A DNA stretch of 64,000 nucleotides from Phycisphaeraceae bacterium (GTDB lineage Bacteria; Planctomycetota; Phycisphaerae; Phycisphaerales; Zrk34), in NCBI GenBank assembly GCA_028282805.1, contig JANQHD010000022.1:1-64000 (forward strand), given 5' to 3'. Position 1 is the first letter of the stretch. The number at the start of each line of letters is the position of its first letter. Of this stretch, positions 1 to 8,455 are shown one piece after another. A model generated the notes under the pieces. The model made no database searches. It saw only the letters and a list, made by a program, of their open reading frames with translations, and was not told where the DNA came from. Position numbers and translations under genes: made by a program.

Positions 1-40
1 AAGAGGTTCACCCGGCCCGCCCGCTCGGTCGCATCCTTGC

Positions 41-523
41 TCATCCCAACAGTGGAGCGCAACAGACACGACCCGTCAAATGGTTTCTACTGAGCAATAA
101 TCGCCCTTCGGACATATCTTGAAAAAGTCTTTTCACCTTAGATACTCGATTATTCAAAAGCTGTTTTACTAATACAAATTGCCATCTTTTGCGCTGAATC
201 CTTACAATACGCTGGATTTCCTTTGTCTCATTTTCGAACCCCTCTGGGATAGCCGTCAAGTATTGATATGAACGAATGGCCAGTGCAAACACAACTGATA
301 AGCAAATTAAGGCAAAGTACTCATCCAAGCCCTTGAAAGAATCATCAACAATGACTGCATAGGCTTCGACAGTAGTCCACAAGAACCCAAAAGTTGCAAT
401 AAATATTGGCAGCGAGAACTTCCACCTAATTAAAATTCTAATTGCGTGTTGATACCAGGATATATGCCATATTTCACTTGTGTGTGATGCACTACTGCCT
501 TGTTCTGCTTCACTATTTTCCAT
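41..523 (-). CDS. Small two-TM membrane protein, unknown function
   Basis: A 160-residue protein that I do not recognise. It has two likely membrane helices (about residues 37-59 and 68-86) and then a strongly basic, probably cytoplasmic tail with many Lys and Arg around residues 103-140. A GGGGA run lies about 7 bases before the ATG, which supports this start. The base composition of the gene and its flanks is visibly AT-richer than the dnaE gene next door, and codon choice includes many A/T-ending codons. That suggests horizontal acquisition (inference). No toxin, nuclease or signalling motif is visible. The gene is real on the basis of start, SD and amino-acid composition, but its function is unknown. 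Confidence 0.6.
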   Translation of the reverse strand: MENSEAEQGSSASHTSEIWHISWYQHAIRILIRWKFSLPIFIATFGFLWTTVEAYAVIVDDSFKGLDEYFALICLSVVFALAIRSYQYLTAIPEGFENETKEIQRIVRIQRKRWQFVLVKQLLNNRVSKVKRLFQDMSEGRLLLSRNHLTGRVCCAPLLG

Positions 524-677
524 AGTTAGGTCCCCGACGCAAGAAACGACTCATGTTACATGTCAGTCAGAATAATAAGTTGCAAAACTTATTCTTACGT
601 TTCAACCTGCGTGGTCCGCTCACTGCATGCTGGTAAAGATACCTGAAGCATGAATACCATCCCAGCATAAGTGCTAT

Positions 678-3600
678 TCAGTATCTATCCACACTCGCGC
701 ATGCCCCGTGGTCGGTCATGGTGTCGCGTTCGAGGCGGTTAACGACGGCGTCGCTGCCGTCTTGGACGGTCACGACGGCGGCGGAGCCGTTGGCTAAGAG
801 CTTGGGGGGGCCGACGAGGATGCAGCTGTCGGGCTGCTGGAGGATGCCGTCGACGCGGGCGGGGAGGGTGCCCTCGGCTTTCACGCTCAGCATGGTTTGC
901 AGCGTGACGATGCGGTGCGATTCGTGGACCTCGATGAACACGCGGGCGGTGCCGGGGCACTGGCGGATCATGTTGCGCAGCGATTCCAATTCCCCGTTCC
1001 ACACACGCGGCTTGCCGGCCGCGTCGGTGTCACGCAGGACGATGCGGACGCACTTGGTCAGCTGCTCGGGGGCCTCGGCGATGGGCATCACCTTGTCGAT
1101 CACGATCGACGGCTCCTCCCGCCGGCGGTCGACCTTGCCGGTGACGAAGACGACCGAGTCGGTGTGCACCAGGTGGGCGTGCTCGGCGAAGGTGCGGGGG
1201 AAGACGACGCCGTCGATCTCGCCGGTCTGGTCCTGGAGGGTGACCATGGCCATCTTCTCCTGCTTCTTGCGCGTCAGCGTGGGGCGGACGCGCGTAAACA
1301 AACCGGCGACGGTCACCTCGACGTCGGCGCGGACCTTGCGGATGTCGCGGATGGAGACGGTGGTGAACGTGTCGATGAGCGGGGCCACGTCGTCGAGGGG
1401 GTGGGAGGAGACGTGGAAGCCGAGCACTTTCTTTTCCTCGTCGCACTGGGTTTTGAGGTCCCAGGGGTCGACGGGGGGGAGGGATGGCTCATCTTCGATC
1501 TGCGATTGTCGATCGTCGATCGCAGATTCCTGGACGGCGCCGAAGAGGAAGTCGGCGGCGTTGCGGAGGTCGGCTTCCTGTGCGCCGCGGGAGATGGCGG
1601 TGTCGAGGGCGGCGACCATGGCGGCGCGCTTCTCGGTGGCGTGCAGGGAGTCGAACGCGCCGCACTTGATGAGGGCCTCGAGGCAGGCGCGGTTGACGGA
1701 CGAGGACGGCACGCGCTCGCAGAAGTTGAACAGCGAGGTGAACGGGCCGTCGGCCCGGCGGATGTCGATGATGGCGTCGACGGCCTTGCGCCCGACGCCC
1801 TTGACGGCGCCGAGGCCGAAGCGGATGTGGCCGTGGTTGGGGGTGCGCGGCTCGTCGTCGCCGTAAGCGACGGCGAAGTCGGTCAACGACAGGTTGATGT
1901 CGGGCGGGCGGACGTCGATGCCGAGCTGGCCGTCGGGCAGCAGGACGCGCCGGCAGTCTTCGATGTACTCGACGACCTTGTCGGTGTTGACCGATTCGTA
2001 GGTGAGCAGGGCCGCCATGTACTGCACGGGGAAGTAGGTTTTGAGGTAGGCGGTCTGGTAGGCGATGATGGCGTAGCCGGTGGAGTGGGACTTGTTGAAG
2101 CCGTAGCCGGCGAACTTGACGATGAGGTCGAACAGCTGGTTGGCCTGTTGGGCGTCGACGCCGTTGGACTCGGCACCGTCGACGAAGTCGGCGCGGGCGG
2201 CGTTGATCACGTCCTCTTTCTTTTTCGAGATCGCCTTGATGATGGTGTACGCTTTGCGGAGGGGGATGCCGCCGAGCTGGTTGAGGACCTGCATGACCTG
2301 TTCCTGGTAGACCATGATGCCGTAGGTCTCGGAGGTGATGCGGTCGACGATGGCGTTGACGCGGGGCACGTCGGTGCGTTCGTGCTTGCGGTCGTTGTAG
2401 TCGGGGATGAGGTCCATCGGCCCGGGGCGGTACAGGGCGTTGGCGGCGATGAGGTCCTCGAGGCGGTCGGGTTTCATGGCCATGAGCAGGTCGCGCATGC
2501 CGCCGGACTCGAACTGGAACACGCCCTTGGTGTCGCCGCGGCGGAACAGGTCGAGCACGTTCTGGTCGACGTAGGTCAGGCGGTCGAGGTCGAGGGGGTC
2601 GAGGTCGGAGGGATCCGGAGCGGCGCTGCGCTCTGCTCCGGCTTGGGTTTTAAGGCCGAACTCGCGCGGGGTGTCGGGGTTGGGGCCGGGGCCGAAGCCG
2701 CCGGTGATCGCGCGCCGCTGCGTGGGGCGGTCGAGGTCGCCGGTGATCAGCTTGCGGGCGCGCTGGACGATCGACAGCGTGCGCAGGCCGAGGTAGTCCA
2801 TCTTCAACAAACCGACCTTCTCACACGTCGGCCCGTCCCACTGCGTGATCACGTCGTCGGAGCCGGGCGCCTTGTACAGCGGCACGATGTGGTCGAGCGG
2901 CTCGGTCGCCAGCACCACGCCCGCCGCGTGCACCGACGCGTGGCGCGCCATGCCCTCGAGGCGGCGCGACGTGTCGATCAGCCGGCGCATCGTCGCGTCG
3001 CCGTCGTACTCCTTCTTCAGGTCCGGCTCCTTGGCCAGCGCCTCGTCGAGCGTGATGTTCAGCTGCTCGGGCACCAGCTTGGCGATGCGGTCGACCTCGG
3101 CCAGCGGGATGTCGAGCACGCGCCCCACGTCGCGCAGCGCGGCGCGGGCCTTGAGCGTCCCGAAGGTGATGATCTGCGCGACGTGGCCGTACTTGCGCCG
3201 GGTGTAGTCGATGACCTCGGCCCGCCCGTCCTGGCAGATGTCGATGTCGATGTCGGGGTACTCGGTGCGGTCGGGGTCGGTGAACCGTTCGAACAGCAGG
3301 CCGTAGTGCTCGGGGCAGGCGTTGGACAAGCCGAGGCAGAAGCCGACCATGGTGCCCACGCCCGAGCCGCGCGCGTTACAGGGGATGCCGTTGGCCCGCG
3401 CGTAATTCACGAAGTCCCACACGATCAAGAAGTACGCGCTGATCAGCTTGTCGGCCAGCACCTGGAGTTCGCGCTCCATGCGGGCGCGGATCTCGTCGGT
3501 CACGCCGCCGGGCCCGTAGCGCCAGACCGCGCCGGCCTCGGTGAGCAGGCGCAGCGCGCCGTCGCACTCGGCCTTGAGTTCCTCGGGTGACTCGGTGTCC

Positions 3601-4703
3601 TTGTGTGAATCGAACGGCAGCAGGTCGAACTGCGCGCAAAAGTTCGCGTACCACGCCGACGAGCCGGGCTTGTGCTCGCACTCGAAAGCGTCGATGAAGT
3701 CCAGCGCCCCCTGCGCATCGGCGGGCATGCCCCGGCCGCCGCCCGCCTTGCACACGACCTTCACCACCGGCGCGTGGTTGGCGTCGAAGTCGAGCGTGAC
3801 GTCGCACCGCTCGGCGATGCGTTGCGTGTTGGCCAGCGCCTCGTCGCCCGCGCCGTCCATGTACCCGGCGAACAGGCCCGCCATCTCCCGCGGGTCTTTG
3901 ACGTACAGGTCCGTCGGGTACTTCATCCGGGCGGGGTCTTCCTTGACCTTGCCCGTCGAAATACACACCAGCGAGTCGTGCGCGTCGTAATCCTCGGCCA
4001 ACAAAAAGTGCGAGTCGTTGTCGCACACGATCGGCAGGTCCAGCTCGCGCGCGAGTTTCACCAGGTGCGGGTTGATCGCCTCCTGCTCGGCGATGTGGCG
4101 CTGAAGCTCGACGTAGAAGCGCGGCTCGCCGGCCTCGTTCGTGCCGAACGTCTCGGCGTGCCAGCGCGCCTCTTCGAGCGCGTTTTTGTAGTGCTGCGCA
4201 TCCTTGGTCTTCTCGTACTCGACGAGGTGGTAGGCCAGCGACGAACCGAGGTGGCCGTTGATCGCGATGACGCCGTCCGACCACTGCGCGAGCGTCTGCT
4301 TGTCCATGCGCGGCTTGTAGTAGAAGCCGTTCAAAAACGCGTCGCTGCTGAGCTTGAGCAGGTTCGCCCAGCCGGCGTTGTTCTCCGCGAGCAGCACGAG
4401 GTGGAACCCGCCGTCGGACACGCCGGTGTACGTGCGGTCGGTGCGGTCGGATGGCTTGCCGTTAACGTCGGGCGCGACGTAGGCCTCGATGCCGAGTATG
4501 GGCTTGATGCCGGCCTTCTTCGCCGTGGTGTAAAACTTGACCGCCCCGTGCAGGTTGCCGTGGTCGGTGACGGCCACCGAATCCATGCCTAATTCTTTGA
4601 CGCGCGCCACCAGCTTGTCCATGCGGTTGGCGCCGTCGAGCAGCGAGTACTCCGAGTGCAGGTGCAGGTGCGTGAACCGTGGCGCGGCAGACTGATCAGC
4701 CAT
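678..4703 (-). CDS. dnaE: DNA polymerase III subunit alpha
   Basis: Replicative DNA polymerase catalytic subunit, about 1341 residues. The N-terminal PHP domain is marked by HLHLHSEYS at residues 12-20 and VTDHGN near residue 49. The palm carries the first two catalytic Asp residues in PDIDIDI near residue 484 and the third in KMDYLGLRT near residue 634. GYGFNKSHS follows, then a helix-hairpin-helix (KGVGRKA, near 968) and a C-terminal OB fold (near 1130). I chose ATG at 4703 over the upstream TTG because GGGAGGG sits 9 bases before the ATG and directly abuts the TTG. The protein is longer than the roughly 1160-residue E. coli enzyme. Part of the excess comes from two linker insertions, at about 2600-2700 (with an imperfect palindrome) and 1491-1532 (a 7-bp-period array). 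Both keep the frame and avoid the catalytic motifs. Confidence 0.97.
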   Translation of the reverse strand: MADQSAAPRFTHLHLHSEYSLLDGANRMDKLVARVKELGMDSVAVTDHGNLHGAVKFYTTAKKAGIKPILGIEAYVAPDVNGKPSDRTDRTYTGVSDGGFHLVLLAENNAGWANLLKLSSDAFLNGFYYKPRMDKQTLAQWSDGVIAINGHLGSSLAYHLVEYEKTKDAQHYKNALEEARWHAETFGTNEAGEPRFYVELQRHIAEQEAINPHLVKLARELDLPIVCDNDSHFLLAEDYDAHDSLVCISTGKVKEDPARMKYPTDLYVKDPREMAGLFAGYMDGAGDEALANTQRIAERCDVTLDFDANHAPVVKVVCKAGGGRGMPADAQGALDFIDAFECEHKPGSSAWYANFCAQFDLLPFDSHKDTESPEELKAECDGALRLLTEAGAVWRYGPGGVTDEIRARMERELQVLADKLISAYFLIVWDFVNYARANGIPCNARGSGVGTMVGFCLGLSNACPEHYGLLFERFTDPDRTEYPDIDIDICQDGRAEVIDYTRRKYGHVAQIITFGTLKARAALRDVGRVLDIPLAEVDRIAKLVPEQLNITLDEALAKEPDLKKEYDGDATMRRLIDTSRRLEGMARHASVHAAGVVLATEPLDHIVPLYKAPGSDDVITQWDGPTCEKVGLLKMDYLGLRTLSIVQRARKLITGDLDRPTQRRAITGGFGPGPNPDTPREFGLKTQAGAERSAAPDPSDLDPLDLDRLTYVDQNVLDLFRRGDTKGVFQFESGGMRDLLMAMKPDRLEDLIAANALYRPGPMDLIPDYNDRKHERTDVPRVNAIVDRITSETYGIMVYQEQVMQVLNQLGGIPLRKAYTIIKAISKKKEDVINAARADFVDGAESNGVDAQQANQLFDLIVKFAGYGFNKSHSTGYAIIAYQTAYLKTYFPVQYMAALLTYESVNTDKVVEYIEDCRRVLLPDGQLGIDVRPPDINLSLTDFAVAYGDDEPRTPNHGHIRFGLGAVKGVGRKAVDAIIDIRRADGPFTSLFNFCERVPSSSVNRACLEALIKCGAFDSLHATEKRAAMVAALDTAISRGAQEADLRNAADFLFGAVQESAIDDRQSQIEDEPSLPPVDPWDLKTQCDEEKKVLGFHVSSHPLDDVAPLIDTFTTVSIRDIRKVRADVEVTVAGLFTRVRPTLTRKKQEKMAMVTLQDQTGEIDGVVFPRTFAEHAHLVHTDSVVFVTGKVDRRREEPSIVIDKVMPIAEAPEQLTKCVRIVLRDTDAAGKPRVWNGELESLRNMIRQCPGTARVFIEVHESHRIVTLQTMLSVKAEGTLPARVDGILQQPDSCILVGPPKLLANGSAAVVTVQDGSDAVVNRLERDTMTDHGACASVDRY
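1491..1532. repeat. Heptamer array inside dnaE
   Basis: Six consecutive 7-base units in perfect phase: ATCTTCG, ATCTGCG, ATTGTCG, ATCGTCG, ATCGCAG, ATTCCTG. The 42 bases equal 14 codons, so the DnaE frame is kept. They encode a hydrophilic linker stretch just before the OB-fold region of the polymerase. Confidence 0.75.
2615..2641. repeat. Imperfect palindrome inside dnaE linker
   Basis: The left arm CCGGAGCGGCGC pairs with the right arm GCGCTCTGCTCCGG with a small bulge. It lies within a variable Pro/Gly/Asp-rich linker of DnaE that is longer than in typical homologues (from memory of the family). It is in frame. Confidence 0.45.
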
Positions 4704-4900
4704 CCGTGGCAACCCTCCCAGGGGCGAGTGCGGCGATGAGGTGCGGGCTTCACCAATCGGCCCGGCGACCCTGTTAGTCTATCCGTTGCACCGGCCGACG
4801 GAAGCCCCAAAATATGGCCCGCCCGCCCCCAAGGCCTCCGTCACACCGCCCTGTCAATTGTCCCCCACACGGCACAACGCCCCAAAAAACGGCGCGACCA

Positions 4901-4928
4901 TTTAGCGACGGCCCTCCGGGCCGTTTAC
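4901..4928. repeat. TTTAGCGACGGCCC hairpin repeat, possible terminator
   Basis: TTTAGCGACGGCCC is followed by GGGCCGTTTAC, giving a 7-bp ACGGCCC/GGGCCGT stem with a 3-base loop. It touches the stop codon of the acetyltransferase gene and could end its transcript. A near copy in the opposite orientation lies at 49132-49157, so it is an interspersed repeat rather than a one-off terminator. Confidence 0.6.
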
Positions 4929-6097
4929 TAAAAATGATCCACCATGCTCGCCGCCGCCCCCGCGAACGCCGCGCTCAGCAGCGCCACGTCCTCGTCGGGC
5001 CCGTCGAGCCGCCCGAGCAATTGCATCCGCTGCGGCGAGGCGAAGCCCGTGTACACCGCCGCCAGCGCCCGCACGTCGCACCTGATCCGCCCGCTACCGC
5101 CGCGCTGCACGGTCGGCTCGCCCCGCCGCAGCGTCAACACATACCGCCCCGCGTTCTCCGCGAGCACGTCGTCGGCCACCTCGAGGTGCAGTTCGCCCGT
5201 GATCGGCGGGTAGCCGCGCTGTCGAAACGCCGCTTCGACATCGATCAACCGCAGCATCCAGTGCTCGCGGTAGATCGGCTTGATGCGCTGCTCGGGCAGC
5301 AGCCAGTACAGCAGTTCGTCGGGCGCACCGTACCACCGCGCAGCGTTGTTGATCGTGCTCAAGCTGGCCAGCAACCGCAGCGCCAAACGCCCCGCTGCCG
5401 GGCTGACCGCGTGCATGTCGTTGATGGCCACGACGTCGCGCTCGTCGCCCGTCGCCATGTCACGCCGGTTGTATATCACGTAACCCTCGGGCTCCTCGTC
5501 GCAGTACAACACATACCCGTGGTGCTTCTCCGCGTTGAACACGATGTCCCAGAAGTACTCGGGCCGGGCCATGAACCCGTTGTGCTGGCGGGCGCTGCGC
5601 TCGTACACGACTTTCAACACGTCGACCTGATCGCCGGTGATCGGCTCAACGCGCCCCGGCGCCCGGTCGACTTGCAGGTCACGGATCGGCAACTCGTACC
5701 GCTGGTACACACCGGCGCACTCGTAACCGAGCGTGCGATACAGGTGGCTCGTCGCCGGGTAAAGCGCCGACACCGCCACGCCTCGCTCACGCGCCTCGCG
5801 CAGCATGTCGGCCATGAGCCCCTTGGCCAAACCCTCGCCCCGGTGGTGCACCGCGGTCGCCACGCCGCCGATGCCCCAGCCCTCGACGCGCTTGCCGTTG
5901 AACCAATGGCCCATCTTCTTGATCTTCAAACCCGCCGCCACCACGCCGCCGTTGAGCGCCACGCGCACGTGTTCGATACCCGAGGCCATCGACCACGCGT
6001 AACGCAGCGCCGGGTCCATGCCGAACGCCTCCGACGCGATCGCGCAGTAATCACGCAGCTGCCCCTCGCTCGGCCTGACGATCTCGTACTTACCCAT
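4928..6097 (-). CDS. Eis-like GNAT acetyltransferase
   Basis: A 389-residue protein with an N-terminal GNAT fold. It has the acetyl-CoA loop VHHRGEGLAKGL (near residue 80) and LYRTLGYECAG (near 125), where the Tyr corresponds to the general acid of the Eis family. A second GNAT-like middle part follows, with a C-terminal sterol-carrier-like domain. The last residue is Phe, as in Eis enzymes, whose terminal carboxylate acts in catalysis (family knowledge). Eis proteins acetylate amines, aminoglycosides or lysines; the substrate here is unknown. The ATG is 3 bases after the bioA stop, so the two genes are probably translated together, though no biotin link is evident. Family call is firm, substrate is not. 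Confidence 0.85.
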   Translation of the reverse strand: MGKYEIVRPSEGQLRDYCAIASEAFGMDPALRYAWSMASGIEHVRVALNGGVVAAGLKIKKMGHWFNGKRVEGWGIGGVATAVHHRGEGLAKGLMADMLREARERGVAVSALYPATSHLYRTLGYECAGVYQRYELPIRDLQVDRAPGRVEPITGDQVDVLKVVYERSARQHNGFMARPEYFWDIVFNAEKHHGYVLYCDEEPEGYVIYNRRDMATGDERDVVAINDMHAVSPAAGRLALRLLASLSTINNAARWYGAPDELLYWLLPEQRIKPIYREHWMLRLIDVEAAFRQRGYPPITGELHLEVADDVLAENAGRYVLTLRRGEPTVQRGGSGRIRCDVRALAAVYTGFASPQRMQLLGRLDGPDEDVALLSAAFAGAAASMVDHF

Positions 6098-6100
6098 GGC

Positions 6101-7513
6101 TCATTTGCCCAACTGTTCGATGCGCCCGATCACCACGTCGCACAACCGGTGCAGGTTCGCTTGCCCGATCGCCAGCGGCGGCATCAGCACCACCACGTTG
6201 CCCAACGGCCGCACAATAATACCCGACGCCCGGCAACCGTCGGCCACCTCGTAACCCAATCGCCGCGACGGGTCGAACCCCGTCGCCCCGCGCTCGCCCG
6301 GCGGCACCAGCTCGATGCCGACCATCAAACCTTTCTGACGCACGTCGCCCACGTACGGGTACCGCCCCGCGTCGCGCAAAACGTTAAGCCGTTCGGCCAC
6401 CGCCGCCGCCTTTTCGTTGACGACGCTCAGCAGGTCGTTCTGTTCAAACAGGTCCAGCGACGCGTTCGCCGCCGCCGCCGCCAGCGGGTTGCCCGTGTAC
6501 GTGTGCCCGTGGTACAGCGTGCGGTGCTCGTCGAGCTCGCCGCAAAAAGCCTGCTCGATCTCATCGGTGCACAGCGTCGCCGCCAACGGCAGGTAACCGC
6601 CCGTGATCCCTTTGCCCAGGCACATGATGTCGGGCTCGACACTTTCGAGTTCGCAGGCAAACATCGCGCCCGTGCGCCCGAAGCCCGTCGCCACCTCGTC
6701 GGCGATCAGCAGCGTGTCGTGCTTCCGGCAAAGGTCCGCCACGCCGCGCAGGTAACCGTCGGGCTGCACGATGATGCCCGCCGCCCCCTGCACGATCGGC
6801 TCGACCACCACCGCCGCCACCCGCCCGTCGAGTTCGGTGAGCCAAGCATCGAGTGATTCGATCGCCGCATCGCGCACATGCTGCACATGTGCTTCATCTT
6901 CCAGCGCCCATCGGCGTGCCACACCGCACTCCGCAATCCGCAATCCGCATTCGTGAAACACGTCCGGCGACCCCGCCCGCTCCACGCGAAACACCAACGG
7001 GTCGAACGGCTCGTGAAACGTCGCGCTGTACCCCACGCTCATCGAACCCACCGTGTCGCCGTGGTACGCGCCCTCGAGCGCGACCAGCGTGTCGCGCCGC
7101 TGGCCCCGGTGGTACCAGTAGCCCACGGCCATCTTGAACGCGACCTCCGTCGCCGTCGCCCCCGCATCGGTGTAAAACACCTTGTTCAGCTCGCCGGGCG
7201 CCAACGCGCACAACCGCGCCGCCAGACGCGTGGCCGGCTCGTGCGTCATGCCCAGCATCGTGGTGTGCGCCACCTTGTCGAGCTGTTGCTTGACCGCTCG
7301 GTCGATATGCGGCACGCGGTGGCCGTGCACGTTGCACCACAGCGAGCTGACGCCGTCGAGGTAACGGTTGCCCGCCGCGTCGATCAGCCAGTCGCCCTCC
7401 GCCGCCTCGATGATCAACGGCTCCTTCTCGCGCCACTGCCGCATCGGCGTAAACGGGTGCCACACGTGCGCGTGGTCGAGCTGGGCTAATTGTTGACGTT
7501 GCGTTTCGTCCAT
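6101..7513 (-). CDS. bioA: Adenosylmethionine-8-amino-7-oxononanoate aminotransferase
   Basis: PLP-dependent class III aminotransferase of biotin synthesis, converting KAPA to DAPA with SAM as amino donor. It is about 470 residues. HVWHPFTPM and SLWCNVHGH near the N terminus are BioA-type substrate-site motifs. DEVATGFGRTG carries the PLP-contacting Asp, and the Schiff-base Lys lies in CLGKGITGGYLP near residue 297. I chose the start MDETQRQQ at 7513 because upstream residues look unrelated to the family; no strong SD is visible. The protein is about 40 residues longer than the E. coli enzyme. Part of the excess is an insertion near residues 187-205 (HECGLRIAECGVARR) encoded by a 7-bp-period array. 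No other biotin gene is nearby. Confidence 0.93.
   Translation of the reverse strand: MDETQRQQLAQLDHAHVWHPFTPMRQWREKEPLIIEAAEGDWLIDAAGNRYLDGVSSLWCNVHGHRVPHIDRAVKQQLDKVAHTTMLGMTHEPATRLAARLCALAPGELNKVFYTDAGATATEVAFKMAVGYWYHRGQRRDTLVALEGAYHGDTVGSMSVGYSATFHEPFDPLVFRVERAGSPDVFHECGLRIAECGVARRWALEDEAHVQHVRDAAIESLDAWLTELDGRVAAVVVEPIVQGAAGIIVQPDGYLRGVADLCRKHDTLLIADEVATGFGRTGAMFACELESVEPDIMCLGKGITGGYLPLAATLCTDEIEQAFCGELDEHRTLYHGHTYTGNPLAAAAANASLDLFEQNDLLSVVNEKAAAVAERLNVLRDAGRYPYVGDVRQKGLMVGIELVPPGERGATGFDPSRRLGYEVADGCRASGIIVRPLGNVVVLMPPLAIGQANLHRLCDVVIGRIEQLGK
6925..6952. repeat. Heptamer array inside bioA
   Basis: Four in-phase 7-base units, CGCACTC, CGCAATC, CGCAATC, CGCATTC, inside bioA. On the coding strand they give the peptide ECGLRIAECG-like stretch. 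The array lies in a surface-loop region between conserved BioA blocks and does not break the frame. Confidence 0.7.
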
Positions 7514-7571
7514 GGCACATAGCATAAAGCATACACACGCACGCCGTCGTGCCCCCATCAGCGCAGACGAC

Positions 7572-7625
7572 AGCCGGCACCATACCTGGTGCCGGTCCGA
7601 CCGGCGGCAGGTATGCCGCCGGCTA
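7572..7625. repeat. REP-like double hairpin, copy 1
   Basis: Two adjacent inverted repeats: AGCCGGCACCA-TACC-TGGTGCCGGT, then ACCGGCGGCA-GGTA-TGCCGCCGGCT. It sits between bioA and the DUF1080 gene. A full copy occurs at 41157-41213 and a single-hairpin copy at 24024-24049. Confidence 0.85.
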
Positions 7626-7648
7626 TTGTTCTTGACGTGTCAAAACGC

Positions 7649-8440
7649 TTACTCCGCGTGGTCGCTCGGGTCCGAGCCGCGCGGGGGCAGTTCGCGGACC
7701 CAGATGTTGCGGAAGCGCACCTTGTCGCCGTGGTCCTGCAACTTCAGCGGCAGCTTGTCGGCGTGCTTGCGGTACGGCGGCTGCGCCTTGTGCGTCGTCG
7801 GGCCCCACAGCTCGAAGTTGTCGTGCACCAGCACGCCGTTCACGAACGCGGTGATCGTCGCCGGCGACAACAGCTTGCCGTCGGCGGAAAAACGCGGCGC
7901 GCGAAACACGATGTCGTAGCTCTGCCACTGCCCCGCCGGCCGCGCCGCGTTCACGTCCGGCGGCTTCTGCTTGTAGATGCCGCCCGCCATGCCGTCCGCG
8001 TACGTCTTGTTCTGGTTCGCGTAGTTGTCGAGCACCTGCATCTCGTAGATGCCCATCAAAAACACGCCGCTGTTCGACCGGCCCTGGCCCGTCTTCGTCG
8101 ACGTCGGGTCCGCCGACCACTCGACGTGCAGCTGGCAGTCGCCGAAGCTGCGCTTCGTGCGGTGGTAGCCGGTCTTGGGCACGACCTGCATGTACCCGTC
8201 TTTCACCGTCCACCTCGGCGGCTCGCCCTTGTCGGTCACCCACTGCGACATGTCCGTGCCGTCGAACAGCACGACCGCGTCCGACGGCGCGTCGCCGAGG
8301 TGCTTGCCCGGCGTGACCACGCGCGGCATCGGCCGGCTGCCGTCGCCACGCTTCCACTTGCTGCGCGCCTGCTGCGCCGCGTAAACGATCGATGAGGCCA
8401 CCAGCGCAACCAGCGCCACGGCGATGACGGTGCGTTTCAT
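7649..8440 (-). CDS. Exported DUF1080 (3-keto-glycoside hydrolase) protein
   Basis: A 263-residue protein with a Sec signal peptide (MKRTVIAVALVALVASSIVYA) and one DUF1080 jelly-roll domain. Family landmarks are VLFDGTDMSQW near residue 57, SNSGVFLMGIYEMQVLD near 118, and LQDHGDKVRFRNIWVREL close to the C terminus. DUF1080 members hydrolyse or eliminate 3-keto-glycosides (family knowledge). The gene lies 15 bases after the TIM-barrel gene and closes a cluster with two Gfo/Idh/MocA proteins. AGGGGA lies 7 bases before the ATG. A role in cleaving oxidised glycosides in the periplasm is inferred from family and context. Confidence 0.9.
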   Translation of the reverse strand: MKRTVIAVALVALVASSIVYAAQQARSKWKRGDGSRPMPRVVTPGKHLGDAPSDAVVLFDGTDMSQWVTDKGEPPRWTVKDGYMQVVPKTGYHRTKRSFGDCQLHVEWSADPTSTKTGQGRSNSGVFLMGIYEMQVLDNYANQNKTYADGMAGGIYKQKPPDVNAARPAGQWQSYDIVFRAPRFSADGKLLSPATITAFVNGVLVHDNFELWGPTTHKAQPPYRKHADKLPLKLQDHGDKVRFRNIWVRELPPRGSDPSDHAE

Positions 8441-8455
8441 GTCCGTGTCCCCTGC

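Noticed and set aside
897-3590. Plus-strand open frame of 897 codons across dnaE
   Set aside because: It is antisense to an intact dnaE, has a Val/Gly/Asp-rich translation typical of reverse reading of GC-rich codons, and lacks any family motif.
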